NCBI GenBank assembly: GCA_022376925.1 | Contig: JAIOJX010000002.1 | Location: 37,162,501 to 37,226,500 of the forward strand | Direction of reading: 5' to 3' | DNA: 64,000 nucleotides | DNA from: Tragulus kanchil | Lineage: Eukaryota > Chordata > Mammalia > Artiodactyla > Tragulidae | Part shown: positions 50,701 through 61,419 of the stretch, piece by piece | How the letters are laid out: each line of letters begins with the position of its first letter | Position numbering within the stretch: the stretch's first letter is position 1 | Program-made: the position numbers and the translations under genes | The notes under the pieces: generated by a model | The model's input: only the letters and a program-made list of their open reading frames with translations | Told to the model about the DNA's origin: nothing | Database searches by the model: none

Positions 50701-52859
50701 ACAGTTTCTGGTGAGGGCTCTTCCTGGCTTGTGGTCAGTGCTCTACTCACTGTCCTGATGTGGTCTTTCTTCTGTGTGCGGCCACAGAGAGAGACCATGC
50801 TCTCCCTACAAGGGCACTGATTCTATCAGGAGGGCCCTACCCTCATGAGCTAATTGACCCTAGTTACCTCCCGAAGACTCCGTCTCCACATATCATCACT
50901 CCAGGAGTTAGAGCTTCCAACAGCACATCCAATCAGCCAACATCAGTCCCATGAGTGAACCAGCCTGCAACAGAGGCTGAATGTGGTCCCTGATTTGTAC
51001 TGCATGAGACAGCTAACGATCACTGGCTAGATCACTTTGGAAAAGGATCAAGACAGGTGTTGGTGTCAAATGGCTGTGTATCTTCTTCTCGGACAGAACC
51101 CACAGTCCTGCTCCACCTCAAAGACCTTCCCACTCTGCATGTCTTGTGATGTCCAGGACATCTGGAGTGGGGCAGCACTCTGCAGCAGGCACAGACATGG
51201 CTCTTCACAGTCTGATGACCAAGAAGGTAGAAGGTGATGTTTGCTGCCATGCTAGATTCTATGTTGGTCAATGACCTTTAATGGAAGGTGCTGGGGAAAG
51301 GCTGAGGACCACCATCTCACTTCTGCCAAGGCCATGGTCTGCAAGCCACACTTCCAAGGGCTTCTCGTCAGACACCAGGGGTGCTGGCTGCTTCCACCAT
51401 CCCAGGCTCTGCTCTACAGGGAGAGAGCCTCCCACAGCAGGGCTTTATCCTCCGACACCTTCTCTTGCACACAGGTGTTCTCCAGCCTTCAACTCCAGAG
51501 ACTCCACTGAGTGCAGCAGAAACATTCAAGTCATAGCAAAATTCTGAATGTGTCTTAGCTTTCCCCCTCACACCACAGCCTCCCTCAGCAGGCAACAGAA
51601 CTTTCAAAGTAGAGTAAGGTCAACGTGAACCAAATGTGCCCACACACCAAACAGGGATGACCAGATTGCTGGCCCATATGAGTATAAGCCCTTACCACCT
51701 AGCACGTGAGAACATGAACTTACATCACATATTTTCATTTTTGCCATAGGCAGCATTGCTCCATATGAGTATAAGTTCCCTGCCTTAGTCCAGAACTTAC
51801 AGTTTCTGGTGAGGGCTCTTCCTGGCTTGTGGTCAGTGCTCTACTCACTGTCCTGATGTGGTCTTTCTTCTGTGTGCGGCCACAGAGAGAGACCATGCTC
51901 TCCCTACAAGGGCACTGATTCTATCAGGAGGGCCCTACCCTCATGAGCTAATTGACCCTAGTTACCTCCCGAAGACTCCGTCTCCACATATCATCACTCC
52001 AGGAGTTAGAGCTTCCAACAGCACATCCAATCAGCCAACATCAGTCCCATGAGTGAACCAGCCTGCAACAGAGGCTGAATGTGGTCCCTGATTTGTACTG
52101 CATGAGACAGCTAACGATCACTGGCTAGATCACTTTGGAAAAGGATCAAGACAGGTGTTGGTGTCAAATGGCTGTGTATCTTCTTCTCGGACAGAACCCA
52201 CAGTCCTGCTCCACCTCAAAGACCTTCCCACTCTGCATGTCTTGTGATGTCCAGGACATCTGGAGTGGGGCAGCACTCTGCAGCAGGCACAGACATGGCT
52301 CTTCACAGTCTGATGACCAAGAAGGTAGAAGGTGATGTTTGCTGCCATGCTAGATTCTATGTTGGTCAATGACCTTTAATGGAAGGTGCTGGGGAAAGGC
52401 TGAGGACCACCATCTCACTTCTGCCAAGGCCATGGTCTGCAAGCCACACTTCCAAGGGCTTCTCGTCAGACACCAGGGGTGCTGGCTGCTTCCACCATCC
52501 CAGGCTCTGCTCTACAGGGAGAGAGCCTCCCACAGCAGGGCTTTATCCTCCGACACCTTCTCTTGCACACAGGTGTTCTCCAGCCTTCAACTCCAGAGAC
52601 TCCACTGAGTGCAGCAGAAACATTCAAGTCATAGCAAAATTCTGAATGTGTCTTAGCTTTCCCCCTCACACCACAGCCTCCCTCAGCAGGCAACAGAACT
52701 TTCAAAGTAGAGTAAGGTCAACGTGAACCAAATGTGCCCACACACCAAACAGGGATGACCAGATTGCTGGCCCATATGAGTATAAGCCCTTACCACCTAG
52801 CACGTGAGAACATGAACTTACATCACATATTTTCATTTTTGCCATAGGCAGCATTGCTC
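50701..52859 (+). repeat. Tandem duplication 12 (50701-51761 / 51799-52859, period 1098)
   Basis: Starts inside copy 2 of duplication 11, so the segment from about 49625 to 50030 also exists in three copies. A 37-nt filler (51762-51798) begins with CATATGAGTATAAG, which matches sequence about 85 nt upstream at 51676. Confidence 0.92.
51110..51760. other. Unassigned sequence (copy at about 52208-52858)
   Basis: GC-moderate; open frames on both strands (for example 51032-51271 minus and 51281-51547 plus) show no recognisable domain and are probably chance. Confidence 0.4.
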
Positions 52860-52874
52860 AACATGCTATTGAAT

Positions 52875-53408
52875 TACTGTTGTAGAGTCACAGAGTTAAG
52901 TCCAGCTCTTTGTGACCCCATTAAGTGCAGCAGGCCAGAGTTCCCTGTCCTTCACTGTCTCCCAGAACTTTTGCTCAAATTCATGTCCATTGGTCAGTGA
53001 TGCCATCCAACCATCTCATCCTCTGCCACTGTCTTCTCCTCTTGCCCTCAATATTTCCCAGCATCAGAGTCTTTTCTAATGAGTCATCTCTTTACATCAG
53101 GTGGTCAAAGTACTGGAGCTTCTGTTTCAGCATCAGTCCTTCCAATGAATATTCAGGGTTGATTCCTTTAGAATTGACTGGTTTGATCTTCTTGCAGTCC
53201 AAGGGACTCTCAAGAGCCTTCTCCAACACCACAGTTGGAAAGCATCAGTTCTTCAGTGCTCAGCCTTCTTTATGATCTAGCTCTCACATCCATACTTGAC
53301 TACTGTCACATACATAGCTATGACTATACAGACATTTGTCAGCAAAGTGATATCTCTGCTTTTGAATACAGTGTTTGAGTTTGTCATAGCTTTTCTCCCA
53401 AGGAGCAA
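52875..53408 (-). mobile_element. BovB (RTE) LINE fragment, minus strand
   Basis: CCATCCAACCATCTCATCCT, CAGCATCAGTCCTTCCAATG and GGGACTCTCAAGAGCC. The end part recurs at 54341-54480 through duplication 13. Confidence 0.9.
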
Positions 53409-53446
53409 AGTACTGAGTTATATATTTGTTTAAAAATGAGGTTCAG

Positions 53447-53726
53447 AGGGCTTCCCTGGTGGTCCAGTGGGTAAAGAGTCTGCCTTGCAGTGCAAGGGGC
53501 ACCGGGTCAATCCCTGACCCAGGAAGATTCCACGTGCCACGGAGTGGCTGGGTCAGTGTGTCCAATTACTGAGCCGGAGCTCTAGAGCACATGTGCCCAG
53601 AGCCAGTGCTCTGCAGCGAAAGAGGCCACTGCAATGGGAGGCCCACACAGGCCAAAGAATAAAGATGGATGAAAATAAATAAATAAATAAATAAACCAAT
53701 AGAAGGGTCCAAAATTAAAAAAAAAA
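53447..53726 (+). mobile_element. CpG-rich tRNA-derived SINE (copy at 54522-54802)
   Basis: Target-site duplication AAAAATGAGG(T/C)TCAG at 53432-53446 and 53727-53741, with an (AAAT)n tail. Confidence 0.9.
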
Positions 53727-54067
53727 AAAAATGAGGCTCAGTTGCAGCAGTGATTGGAAATAACAGTGAGGTAGGAACTATGACTGTGTTCTCTCTGTCA
53801 TGGGGAAGTCCAAAGGTAAGTGGACCCTGCCTCCTACGAGTGTCCACCTTCTGTCAACCAGGATGCTCATACGGGCCCTATCCAGATCTTTATGTTTTAG
53901 AAAATAGAACAAGAAATTAGAGATGTGCTACTTACTCTCAAACTTTCAAGCTGATGAGAAGTGTTTGCATTTGTATTATATTAAAAAAACAATTGTTTCT
54001 AAAAATTCTCATGATGACTGAGAAGTGCTTCTAACAATTGATCCAAGGCTTTAAAAACAGGAAAACA

Positions 54068-54340
54068 TGACCTTCCCTGGTGGCGCAGTAGATAGCACTC
54101 TGCCTGCCCAGGCAGGGACACAGATTCGATCCTTGGTCCAGGAAGATTCCACACACTGCATAGCAACTAAACCCGTGTCTCACAACTACCAAGCTACCAA
54201 GTTGTGTGTCTCACAACTACCGAGCTCTAGAGCCCGAGAGCCTACTAGAAGCTACTGAAGCCCATACACCCAGAGCCTCTGCTCCACAGCAAGAGAAGCC
54301 ATCACAGTGAGAAGGCCAAGCACCGAATAAAGAGTAGCCC
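54068..54340 (+). mobile_element. CHR-type SINE truncated at duplication junction (complete copy 55144-55497)
   Basis: CTTCCCTGGTGGCGCAGTAG head and CAACTACC-rich body. The copy at 55144 continues to the normal AAATAAATAC tail. Confidence 0.87.
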
Positions 54341-55562
54341 TTCTTTATGATCTAGCTCTCACATCCATACTTGACTACTGTCACATACATAGCTATGACT
54401 ATACAGACATTTGTCAGCAAAGTGATATCTCTGCTTTTGAATACAGTGTTTGAGTTTGTCATAGCTTTTCTCCCAAGGAGCAAAGTACTGAGTTATATAT
54501 TTGTTTAAAAATGAGGTTCAGAGGGCTTCCCTGGTGGTCCAGTGGGTAAAGAGTCTGCCTTGCAGTGCAAGGGGCACCGGGTCAATCCCTGACCCAGGAA
54601 GATTCCACGTGCCACGGAGTGGCTGGGTCAGTGTGTCCAATTACTGAGCCGGAGCTCTAGAGCACATGTGCCCAGAGCCAGTGCTCTGCAGCGAAAGAGG
54701 CCACTGCAATGGGAGGCCCACACAGGCCAAAGAATAAAGATGGATGAAAATAAATAAATAAATAAATAAACCAATAGAAGGGTCCAAAATTAAAAAAAAA
54801 AAAAAAATGAGGCTCAGTTGCAGCAGTGATTGGAAATAACAGTGAGGTAGGAACTATGACTGTGTTCTCTCTGTCATGGGGAAGTCCAAAGGTAAGTGGA
54901 CCCTGCCTCCTACGAGTGTCCACCTTCTGTCAACCAGGATGCTCATACGGGCCCTATCCAGATCTTTATGTTTTAGAAAATAGAACAAGAAATTAGAGAT
55001 GTGCTACTTACTCTCAAACTTTCAAGCTGATGAGAAGTGTTTGCATTTGTATTATATTAAAAAAACAATTGTTTCTAAAAATTCTCATGATGACTGAGAA
55101 GTGCTTCTAACAATTGATCCAAGGCTTTAAAAACAGGAAAACATGACCTTCCCTGGTGGCGCAGTAGATAGCACTCTGCCTGCCCAGGCAGGGACACAGA
55201 TTCGATCCTTGGTCCAGGAAGATTCCACACACTGCATAGCAACTAAACCCGTGTCTCACAACTACCAAGCTACCAAGTTGTGTGTCTCACAACTACCGAG
55301 CTCTAGAGCCCGAGAGCCTACTAGAAGCTACTGAAGCCCATACACCCAGAGCCTCTGCTCCACAGCAAGAGAAGCCATCACAGTGAGAAGGCCAAGCACC
55401 GAATGAAGAGTAGCCCCTGCTCTCCACAACTAGAGAAAGCCCACACACAGCAATAAAGATCCAGTGCAACCAGAAATAAATACATTTTTTAAAAAATAGA
55501 AAAACAAACTGGGGTGAATCGTAACTACATAAAGGAAAACTTAAAATGATTTAAAATCATTT

Positions 55563-55831
55563 TGGGGGCTTCCCTGGTGAACCAGTGGGTAAGGAGTCCG
55601 CCTTGCATTGCAGGGGGCACCGGTTTGATCTCTGGCCTGGGAAAGATTCCATGTGTTGCGGAGTGGGTGTCCAATTATGAGTCAGCGCTCTGGAGCACAT
55701 GCGCGCGGAGCCGGTGCTCTGTAGAGAGAGAGGCCACTGCAATGGGTGGCCCACACAGGCTGAAGAATAAAGATGGATGAAAATAAATAAATAAACAAAA
55801 AAATCTAAAAAAGAGGCCAATTTTTTTTTTT
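55563..55831 (+). mobile_element. CpG-rich tRNA-derived SINE
   Basis: Target-site duplication AAATCATTT (55554-55562 and 55832-55840). A deletion removes part of the middle. Its second half recurs at 56798-56920. Confidence 0.88.
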
Positions 55832-56133
55832 AAATCATTTGGAGAAAGGCTTATGGACATGCACCCAAAATATCTCTGATGTTGCCTCCAAGGGTAATGG
55901 GATGAGAGATGGTATCTTTTGACTCCTCTTTCCTGTATCTCCCAAATCATAATGAGGACATCATAGATGGTGGTGGGTCCACCCAGATCCCCTTTCCTCC
56001 CTGACACACCCACCGCAGCTGCTGCAAGGAATTCCTAGCAGCTATTCACAGTCTTCGACCCAGGCTCCTTCCTGCCGGACTGAGCCAGTCCCCACCGTCA
56101 GGGCCTGGGTTTGTTTGATTTGAGGCAGAAAGA

Positions 56134-56328
56134 GTGGTGTGTGAGCACACTGAGTCGTATCCAACTCTTCGTGACCCTGCTCTCCACGGTATTCTCCAGG
56201 CAGGAATACTGGAGTGGGTTGCCATTTCCTTCTGCAGGGGATCTTCCCAACCCAGGAATAGAACTCAAGTCTCTTGCATCTCCTTCATTGCAGGCAGATT
56301 CTTTACTGCTGAGCCACTAGATCAGCCT
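56134..56328 (-). mobile_element. Bov-tA SINE, minus strand (copy at 57223-57417)
   Basis: GTGTGAGCACACTGAGTCG, GGAATACTGGAGTGGGTTGC, GCTGAGCCACTAGATCAGCC. Confidence 0.88.
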
Positions 56329-56332
56329 AAAA

Positions 56333-56565
56333 CATATAAACCACTTACACAACTCAATAAAATTAAAAAAAAAAACCTAACAACATGTTTTTTTAAAAAT
56401 GGGTGGAAAACCTGAATAGACATCTTTCCAAAGAAGATACACGGATGGCCAAGAGGCACATGAAAAGGTGTTCCACGTTGCAAACCATCAGAGAAATGCA
56501 AACGAGGGCCACAGTGAGACACCACCTGACATGTGCCAGAGTGGCTGTTATCAACGGCTCCCCGG
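56333..56565 (+). mobile_element. L1 ORF2 fragment (copy at 57422-57654)
   Basis: CTGAATAGACATCTTTCC, GGCCAAGAGGCACATGAAA, CAGAGAAATGCAAACGAG and TGAGACACCACCTGACA are a diverged stretch of L1 ORF2 ahead of its 3' end. Confidence 0.8.
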
Positions 56566-58002
56566 GTTTGGGCAAATTGCAGTTTTTCTCTGGGGACAGA
56601 GGTCCCTTTAAGGCTAAAAGTCATTTGTTAATAGATGCTGTCTTCCTTTGAAGATGCTGGAGAAGGAGTAGAGCAGCAAATCACATACACACTGCCACAA
56701 AGTCAATCTCCAGGGGACTCTGTGTCATCCAGATCAGCCTCCAGCATTTAGAAATAAGATTCTCGATAAAACTCAGAGGCATTACAGTCAGCTGGCCGGA
56801 GCCGGTGCTCTGTAGAGAGAGGCCACTGCAATGGGTGGCCCACACAGGCTGAAGAATAAAGATGGATGAAAATAAATAAATAAACAAAAAAATCTAAAAA
56901 AGAGGCCAATTTTTTTTTTTAAATCATTTGGAGAAAGGCTTATGGACATGCACCCAAAATATCTCTGATGTTGCCTCCAAGGGTAATGGGATGAGAGATG
57001 GTATCTTTTGACTCCTCTTTCCTGTATCTCCCAAATCATAATGAGGACATCATAGATGGTGGTGGGTCCACCCAGATCCCCTTTCCTCCCTGACACACCC
57101 ACCGCAGCTGCTGCAAGGAATTCCTAGCAGCTATTCACAGTCTTCGACCCAGGCTCCTTCCTGCCGGACTGAGCCAGTCCCCACCGTCAGGGCCTGGGTT
57201 TGTTTGATTTGAGGCAGAAAGAGTGGTGTGTGAGCACACTGAGTCGTATCCAACTCTTCGTGACCCTGCTCTCCACGGTATTCTCCAGGCAGGAATACTG
57301 GAGTGGGTTGCCATTTCCTTCTGCAGGGGATCTTCCCAACCCAGGAATAGAACTCAAGTCTCTTGCATCTCCTTCATTGCAGGCAGATTCTTTACTGCTG
57401 AGCCACTAGATCAGCCTAAAACATATAAACCACTTACACAACTCAATAAAATTAAAAAAAAAAACCTAACAACATGTTTTTTTAAAAATGGGTGGAAAAC
57501 CTGAATAGACATCTTTCCAAAGAAGATACACGGATGGCCAAGAGGCACATGAAAAGGTGTTCCACGTTGCAAACCATCAGAGAAATGCAAACGAGGGCCA
57601 CAGTGAGACACCACCTGACATGTGCCAGAGTGGCTGTTATCAACGGCTCCCCGGGTTTGGGCAAATTGCAGTTTTTCTCTGGGGACAGAGGTCCCTTTAA
57701 GGCTAAAAGTCATTTGTTAATAGATGCTGTCTTCCTTTGAAGATGCTGGAGAAGGAGTAGAGCAGCAAATCACATACACACTGCCACAAAGTCAATCTCC
57801 AGGGGACTCTGTGTCATCCAGATCAGCCTCCAGCATTTGCGAGAAATAAGATTCTCGATAAAACTCAGAGGCATTACTCTCCAAGGGAAATGTTTTTCCT
57901 CCCAAATGAGGGCAAAAAGATAAATAGGTAGCTGTGTCAACTGGAATACCTAGGAATACACTGCATCGATCCATTACAACAGAGAAGTTACTTCCAGTGT
58001 GA

Positions 58003-58298
58003 ACTGCTGTTGTGCAGTCACTCAGTTGTGTCCAACTCTGAGACCTCATGCACTGCAGCACATCAGGCTTCCCTGTCCTTTGCCATCTCCCAGAGTTTTC
58101 TCAAACTCACTTGCATGGAGTCAGTGTGCCATCCAACCATCTCACCCCTTGTCGTCCCCTTCTCCTCCTGCCCTCACTGTTTCCCAGTATCAGGGTCTTT
58201 TCCAATCAGTCAGCTCTTCACATCAAGTGCCAAAGTACTGAAGCTTGAGCTGCAACATCAGTCCTTCCAATGAATATTCAAGGTGGATTTCCTTTTAG
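58003..58298 (-). mobile_element. BovB fragment, minus strand
   Basis: GCAGTCACTCAGTTGTGTCC, GTGCCATCCAACCATCTCAC, AACATCAGTCCTTCCAATG. Confidence 0.87.
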
Positions 58299-58751
58299 AG
58301 GCCCACTCAGTTTTAATAAAATTAGTTTTGGGGATTGATGTGCTAAACTGTCTATGATCTGGCCAGTCCATTTAGTTAGAAATGGGCATAAGGTAGGACC
58401 GTGGTTTTTAAACATAAAATCAGCTGGAATCTCTGAAGGGAGGGCACACTCTCAAATTCTTTAGGTAATCAGGATCCCATTTCTCACATTTTTCCCCCGG
58501 AGAAAAAGAATAATTTTCAAACAATCTAAACAGCTTACTTCCTACAGCTCAGACAATTCACACAATTCAAACATCTCAAACAACCGTCAGGGCTAATACT
58601 AACCAATTCAAAGGGAACAGTTGGGGCCCAGAGTAGCTGCTTCAAGGATTTTTCAGTCAGTTCCTATAGGTCAGCTCCCTTTCCAAAGGAACAAACCAAC
58701 AGCTGAACTGGAACAGTTTCAGTGAAACAGATACTACAAAAACCAGACCAG

Positions 58752-59019
58752 GGACTTCCCTGGTGGTCCAGTGGTTAAGAATCCATCCGCCAATGAAGGG
58801 CACTCGGGTTCAATCTCTGGTCCAGGAAGATCTCACATGCCTCAGAGCAATTGCACCACAACTGATGTGCTAAGCCGGTGCACCCCAACTGCTGAAGCGC
58901 TAGTGCCTAGGGCCCATGCTATGCAACAAGTGAGAACACTGCGCATTGCAACTACAGAAAGCCCCCTGTGGAGCAACAAAGACCCAGCACAGCCAAAAGC
59001 AAATAATAAAAGAAAAAAA
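58752..59019 (+). mobile_element. CHR-type SINE
   Basis: GGGACTTCCCTGGTGGTCCA head, GCAACTACAGAAAGCCCC body and an AAATAATAAAAG tail. Confidence 0.88.
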
Positions 59020-59660
59020 TCCTACCAAAGTACCAAACAAGTACGCGTATACAAAAGAAGGACCTCATCAGAAAAAAAAAAAAAAAAAGGAAAGAAAAGC
59101 CAGAACCTTAAAGCTCTCCCCCTAAAGAAAGTCCAGAGAGCTTCAAAAGCAAAGAGGCTGGAAGCTGCTTTGGAAGAGAAAGACTTACCTTCAAACTCCA
59201 GGGTCCTTGAGAATAAGTGAGCTGGATGGGTTCCACGTGGCACCTGGACCTGTGTGCTCTCCAGCCCCGGAGCCAGGGGTCTTCTCAGGTCCCCATATGG
59301 GCCACCAGGATGAGCACCTGAACCAGACCGACCGCCCAACGCTTCTCTAGCAGACAGGGGCTTATTCGGGATCTGCAGAGCGTGGCAACTTGAGGTGGGC
59401 AGCCACAGCAGGTCCCTCGGGGCAAGGGAAGGTTTTTTCGAGGGGGAGGGAAGTGGGGAGGCATAGAGTAAACACAGCCCAGGGCTCCTCATTGGCCAGG
59501 GCCTTCCAGGAGGAAAGGCATCCAGCGGCTTCCTTGCTCCTGTCCTCCGAGCCGGTGTCACAGGGCGTGGGTGCTCCCCCTGCTGGTCTCCTGGGGCTAT
59601 TTCGCTGAAGTTTCTCTTAATTGCTTGTCTTCATCCGTAATATGTAGAAACTGATAATAT
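59020..59660. other. Unassigned GC-variable sequence
   Basis: An A-run at about 59072-59088 is followed by non-repetitive GC-rich sequence. Open frames on both strands (59022-59561 minus; 59390-59608 plus) have low-complexity translations and no family resemblance. Confidence 0.4.
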
Positions 59661-59662
59661 TT

Positions 59663-59762
59663 AGTGTTAGTTGCTCGGTCTTGTCCGACTCTTTGAGGCC
59701 CAGTGGACTGTAGCCCACCAGGCTCCCTCTGTCCATGAAATTCTCCAGGCAAGAATACTGGT
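59663..59762 (-). mobile_element. Bov-A fragment, minus strand
   Basis: GTTAGTTGCTCGGTCTTGTC to CAGGCAAGAATACTGG, cut by a BovB. Confidence 0.85.
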
Positions 59763-60555
59763 TGTTGTTCAGTGACTAAGTTGTGACTTTGAGACCCCAT
59801 TAACCCAGCATGCCAGGCTTCCCTGTTCTTTAGTATCTCCCTGGGTTTGCTCAAACTCACATGCATTGAGTCAGTGATGCCATCCAACCGTCTTATCCTC
59901 TGTTGCCTCCTTCTTCTCTTGCCCCCAATCCTTCCAAACATCAGGGTCTTTGCATCCGGTGGCCAAAGGATTGGAGCTGCAGCTACAGCAACAGTCCTTT
60001 CAATGAATATTCAGGGTTGATTTCCTTTCGGATTGACTGGTTTGATCTTCTTGCTGTCCAAGGGACTCTCAAGAGTCTTCTCTAACATCGCAGTTCAAAA
60101 GCATCCATTCTTCAGCGCTCAGCCTTCTTTACGGCCCAACTCTCATAATCCATACATGACCATTGGAAAAAAAAACACAGCATTGATTATACGGACTTTC
60201 GTTGGCAAAGTGACGTCTCTGCTTTTGAACATGCTGTCTAGGTTTGCCATAGCTTTTCTTCCAAGGAGCAAGCATCTTTTAATTTTGTGGCTGTAGTCAC
60301 CGTCCACAGAGATTTTGGAGCCTAAGATAAAGTTTGTCACTGTTTCCGTTGTTTCCCCATCTATTTGCCATGAAGTGATGGGACTGAATGCCATGATCTT
60401 AGTTTTCTGAATGTCAAGTTTCAAGCCAACTTTTTCACTCTCCACTTTCACCTTTATCAAGAGGCTGTTTAGTTCCTCTTTGTTTTCTGCCATTGGAGTG
60501 GTATTATTTGCATATCTGAGGTTGTTATTTCTCCTGGAAATCTTGGTTCCAGCTT
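59763..60555 (-). mobile_element. BovB (RTE) LINE 3' part with reverse-transcriptase remnant
   Basis: The longest BovB coding stretch here. On the minus strand 60493-60143 encodes RT C-terminal sequence (KVESEKVGLKLDIQKTKIMA, then LGSKISVDGDYSHKIKRCLL). Frameshifts elsewhere and 5' truncation make it inactive. Confidence 0.93.
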
Positions 60556-60559
60556 GCTG

Positions 60560-61207
60560 CTACTAATCAGCAAGTCCTGGAAATTCGGGGTCCCAGACAG
60601 TTCTACCTCTTCCCACACCCTGATCTTCATCCTTAACTGCAGCCACCCCCAAGCAGGCCCTCATCCTCCTGGAACTGGAGCTTGATGAGAGCTTTCTGCA
60701 CTATCTCCCTGTCTCCTGAAATACCATCCTGCCCTCAAGACCACCGTCCTGGCTCCTCGAAAAAGCAATTCCAAAACCATCTTAGTTCTTTACAAAAACA
60801 AACTCAAAAAAAAAAAAAAAGAACAAAATAAACCTCTTAAATAGCACCACAGTGACAACAGGGAAATTCACACACTTAGCCAGAAACCTCAAGCTTTTCC
60901 TGATATAATTCAGTGTTTCTTAAATATGACCTTCTGGGCGCTTTGAGCACGTACATTTGAAAACTTAACTTTCCTGGGAGAAGACCGGGGATCTCTGTAT
61001 TTAACCAGTTTCCCATGTGTAAAATGGGAAGCCACCTGTCTACTCTCCCAAGTCATTTTCCACCACTCTTTGCTCAAAAACAGTGTTTCCCAATCCTGGA
61101 TGCTTGGTTTAAAAAAAAAAAAAAAGCCACCCCCACCAAGGGGACTTATTTTTTAAATACCAGCACTTAGGCATCTCCAGATGAATTAAAGAAGACTATT
61201 TGGGAAT
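60560..61207. other. Unique intergenic sequence
   Basis: Non-repetitive except for A-runs near 60806 and 61110; nothing recognised. Confidence 0.5.
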
Positions 61208-61419
61208 GAGGGACTTTCCTGGTAGCTCAATGGTAAAAAATCTGCCTGCAGTGAAGGAGGCCTGGGCTCATTCCCTGAATCAGGAAAATTTCCTGGAGGA
61301 GGGCATGGCAACCCACTTCAGTGTTCTTGCCTAGAGCATCCCATGGACAGAGGAACCTGACAGGCCACCGTTCATGGGGTCACGGAGTCAGATGTGACGT
61401 AGTGACTAAACCACAACAG
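61208..61419 (+). mobile_element. Bov-tA SINE
   Basis: GGGACTTTCCTGGTAGCTCA head, CCCATGGACAGAGGAACC body. Duplication 15 starts in its last 20 nt. Confidence 0.88.

Larger units (their letters stand above)
48954..51110 (+). repeat. Tandem duplication 11 (about 48954-50034 / 50035-51110, period 1076-1078)
   Basis: Starts inside copy 2 of duplication 10, so the sequence around 48961-49090 is present three times (also 47850-47980 and 50039-50166). The junction falls at a shared CTCAAAG. Confidence 0.9.
53266..55416 (+). repeat. Tandem duplication 13 (53266-54340 / 54341-55416, period 1075-1076)
   Basis: Begins in a BovB fragment and ends in a CHR SINE, complete only in copy 2. Copies differ by one A in an A-run and by one G/A near the end of copy 1 (GAATAAAG versus GAATGAAG). 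Confidence 0.93.
55707..57876 (+). repeat. Tandem duplication 14 (55707-56785 / 56798-57876, period 1089-1091)
   Basis: Starts inside a CpG-rich SINE. Copy 1 lacks three bases near its end (56749 versus 57838). A 12-nt filler resembles the sequence just upstream of copy 1 with an internal gap. Confidence 0.92.

Noticed and set aside
59022..59561. 179-residue minus-strand open frame
   Set aside because: Low-complexity ends encoded by an A-run and no recognisable domain; insufficient support.
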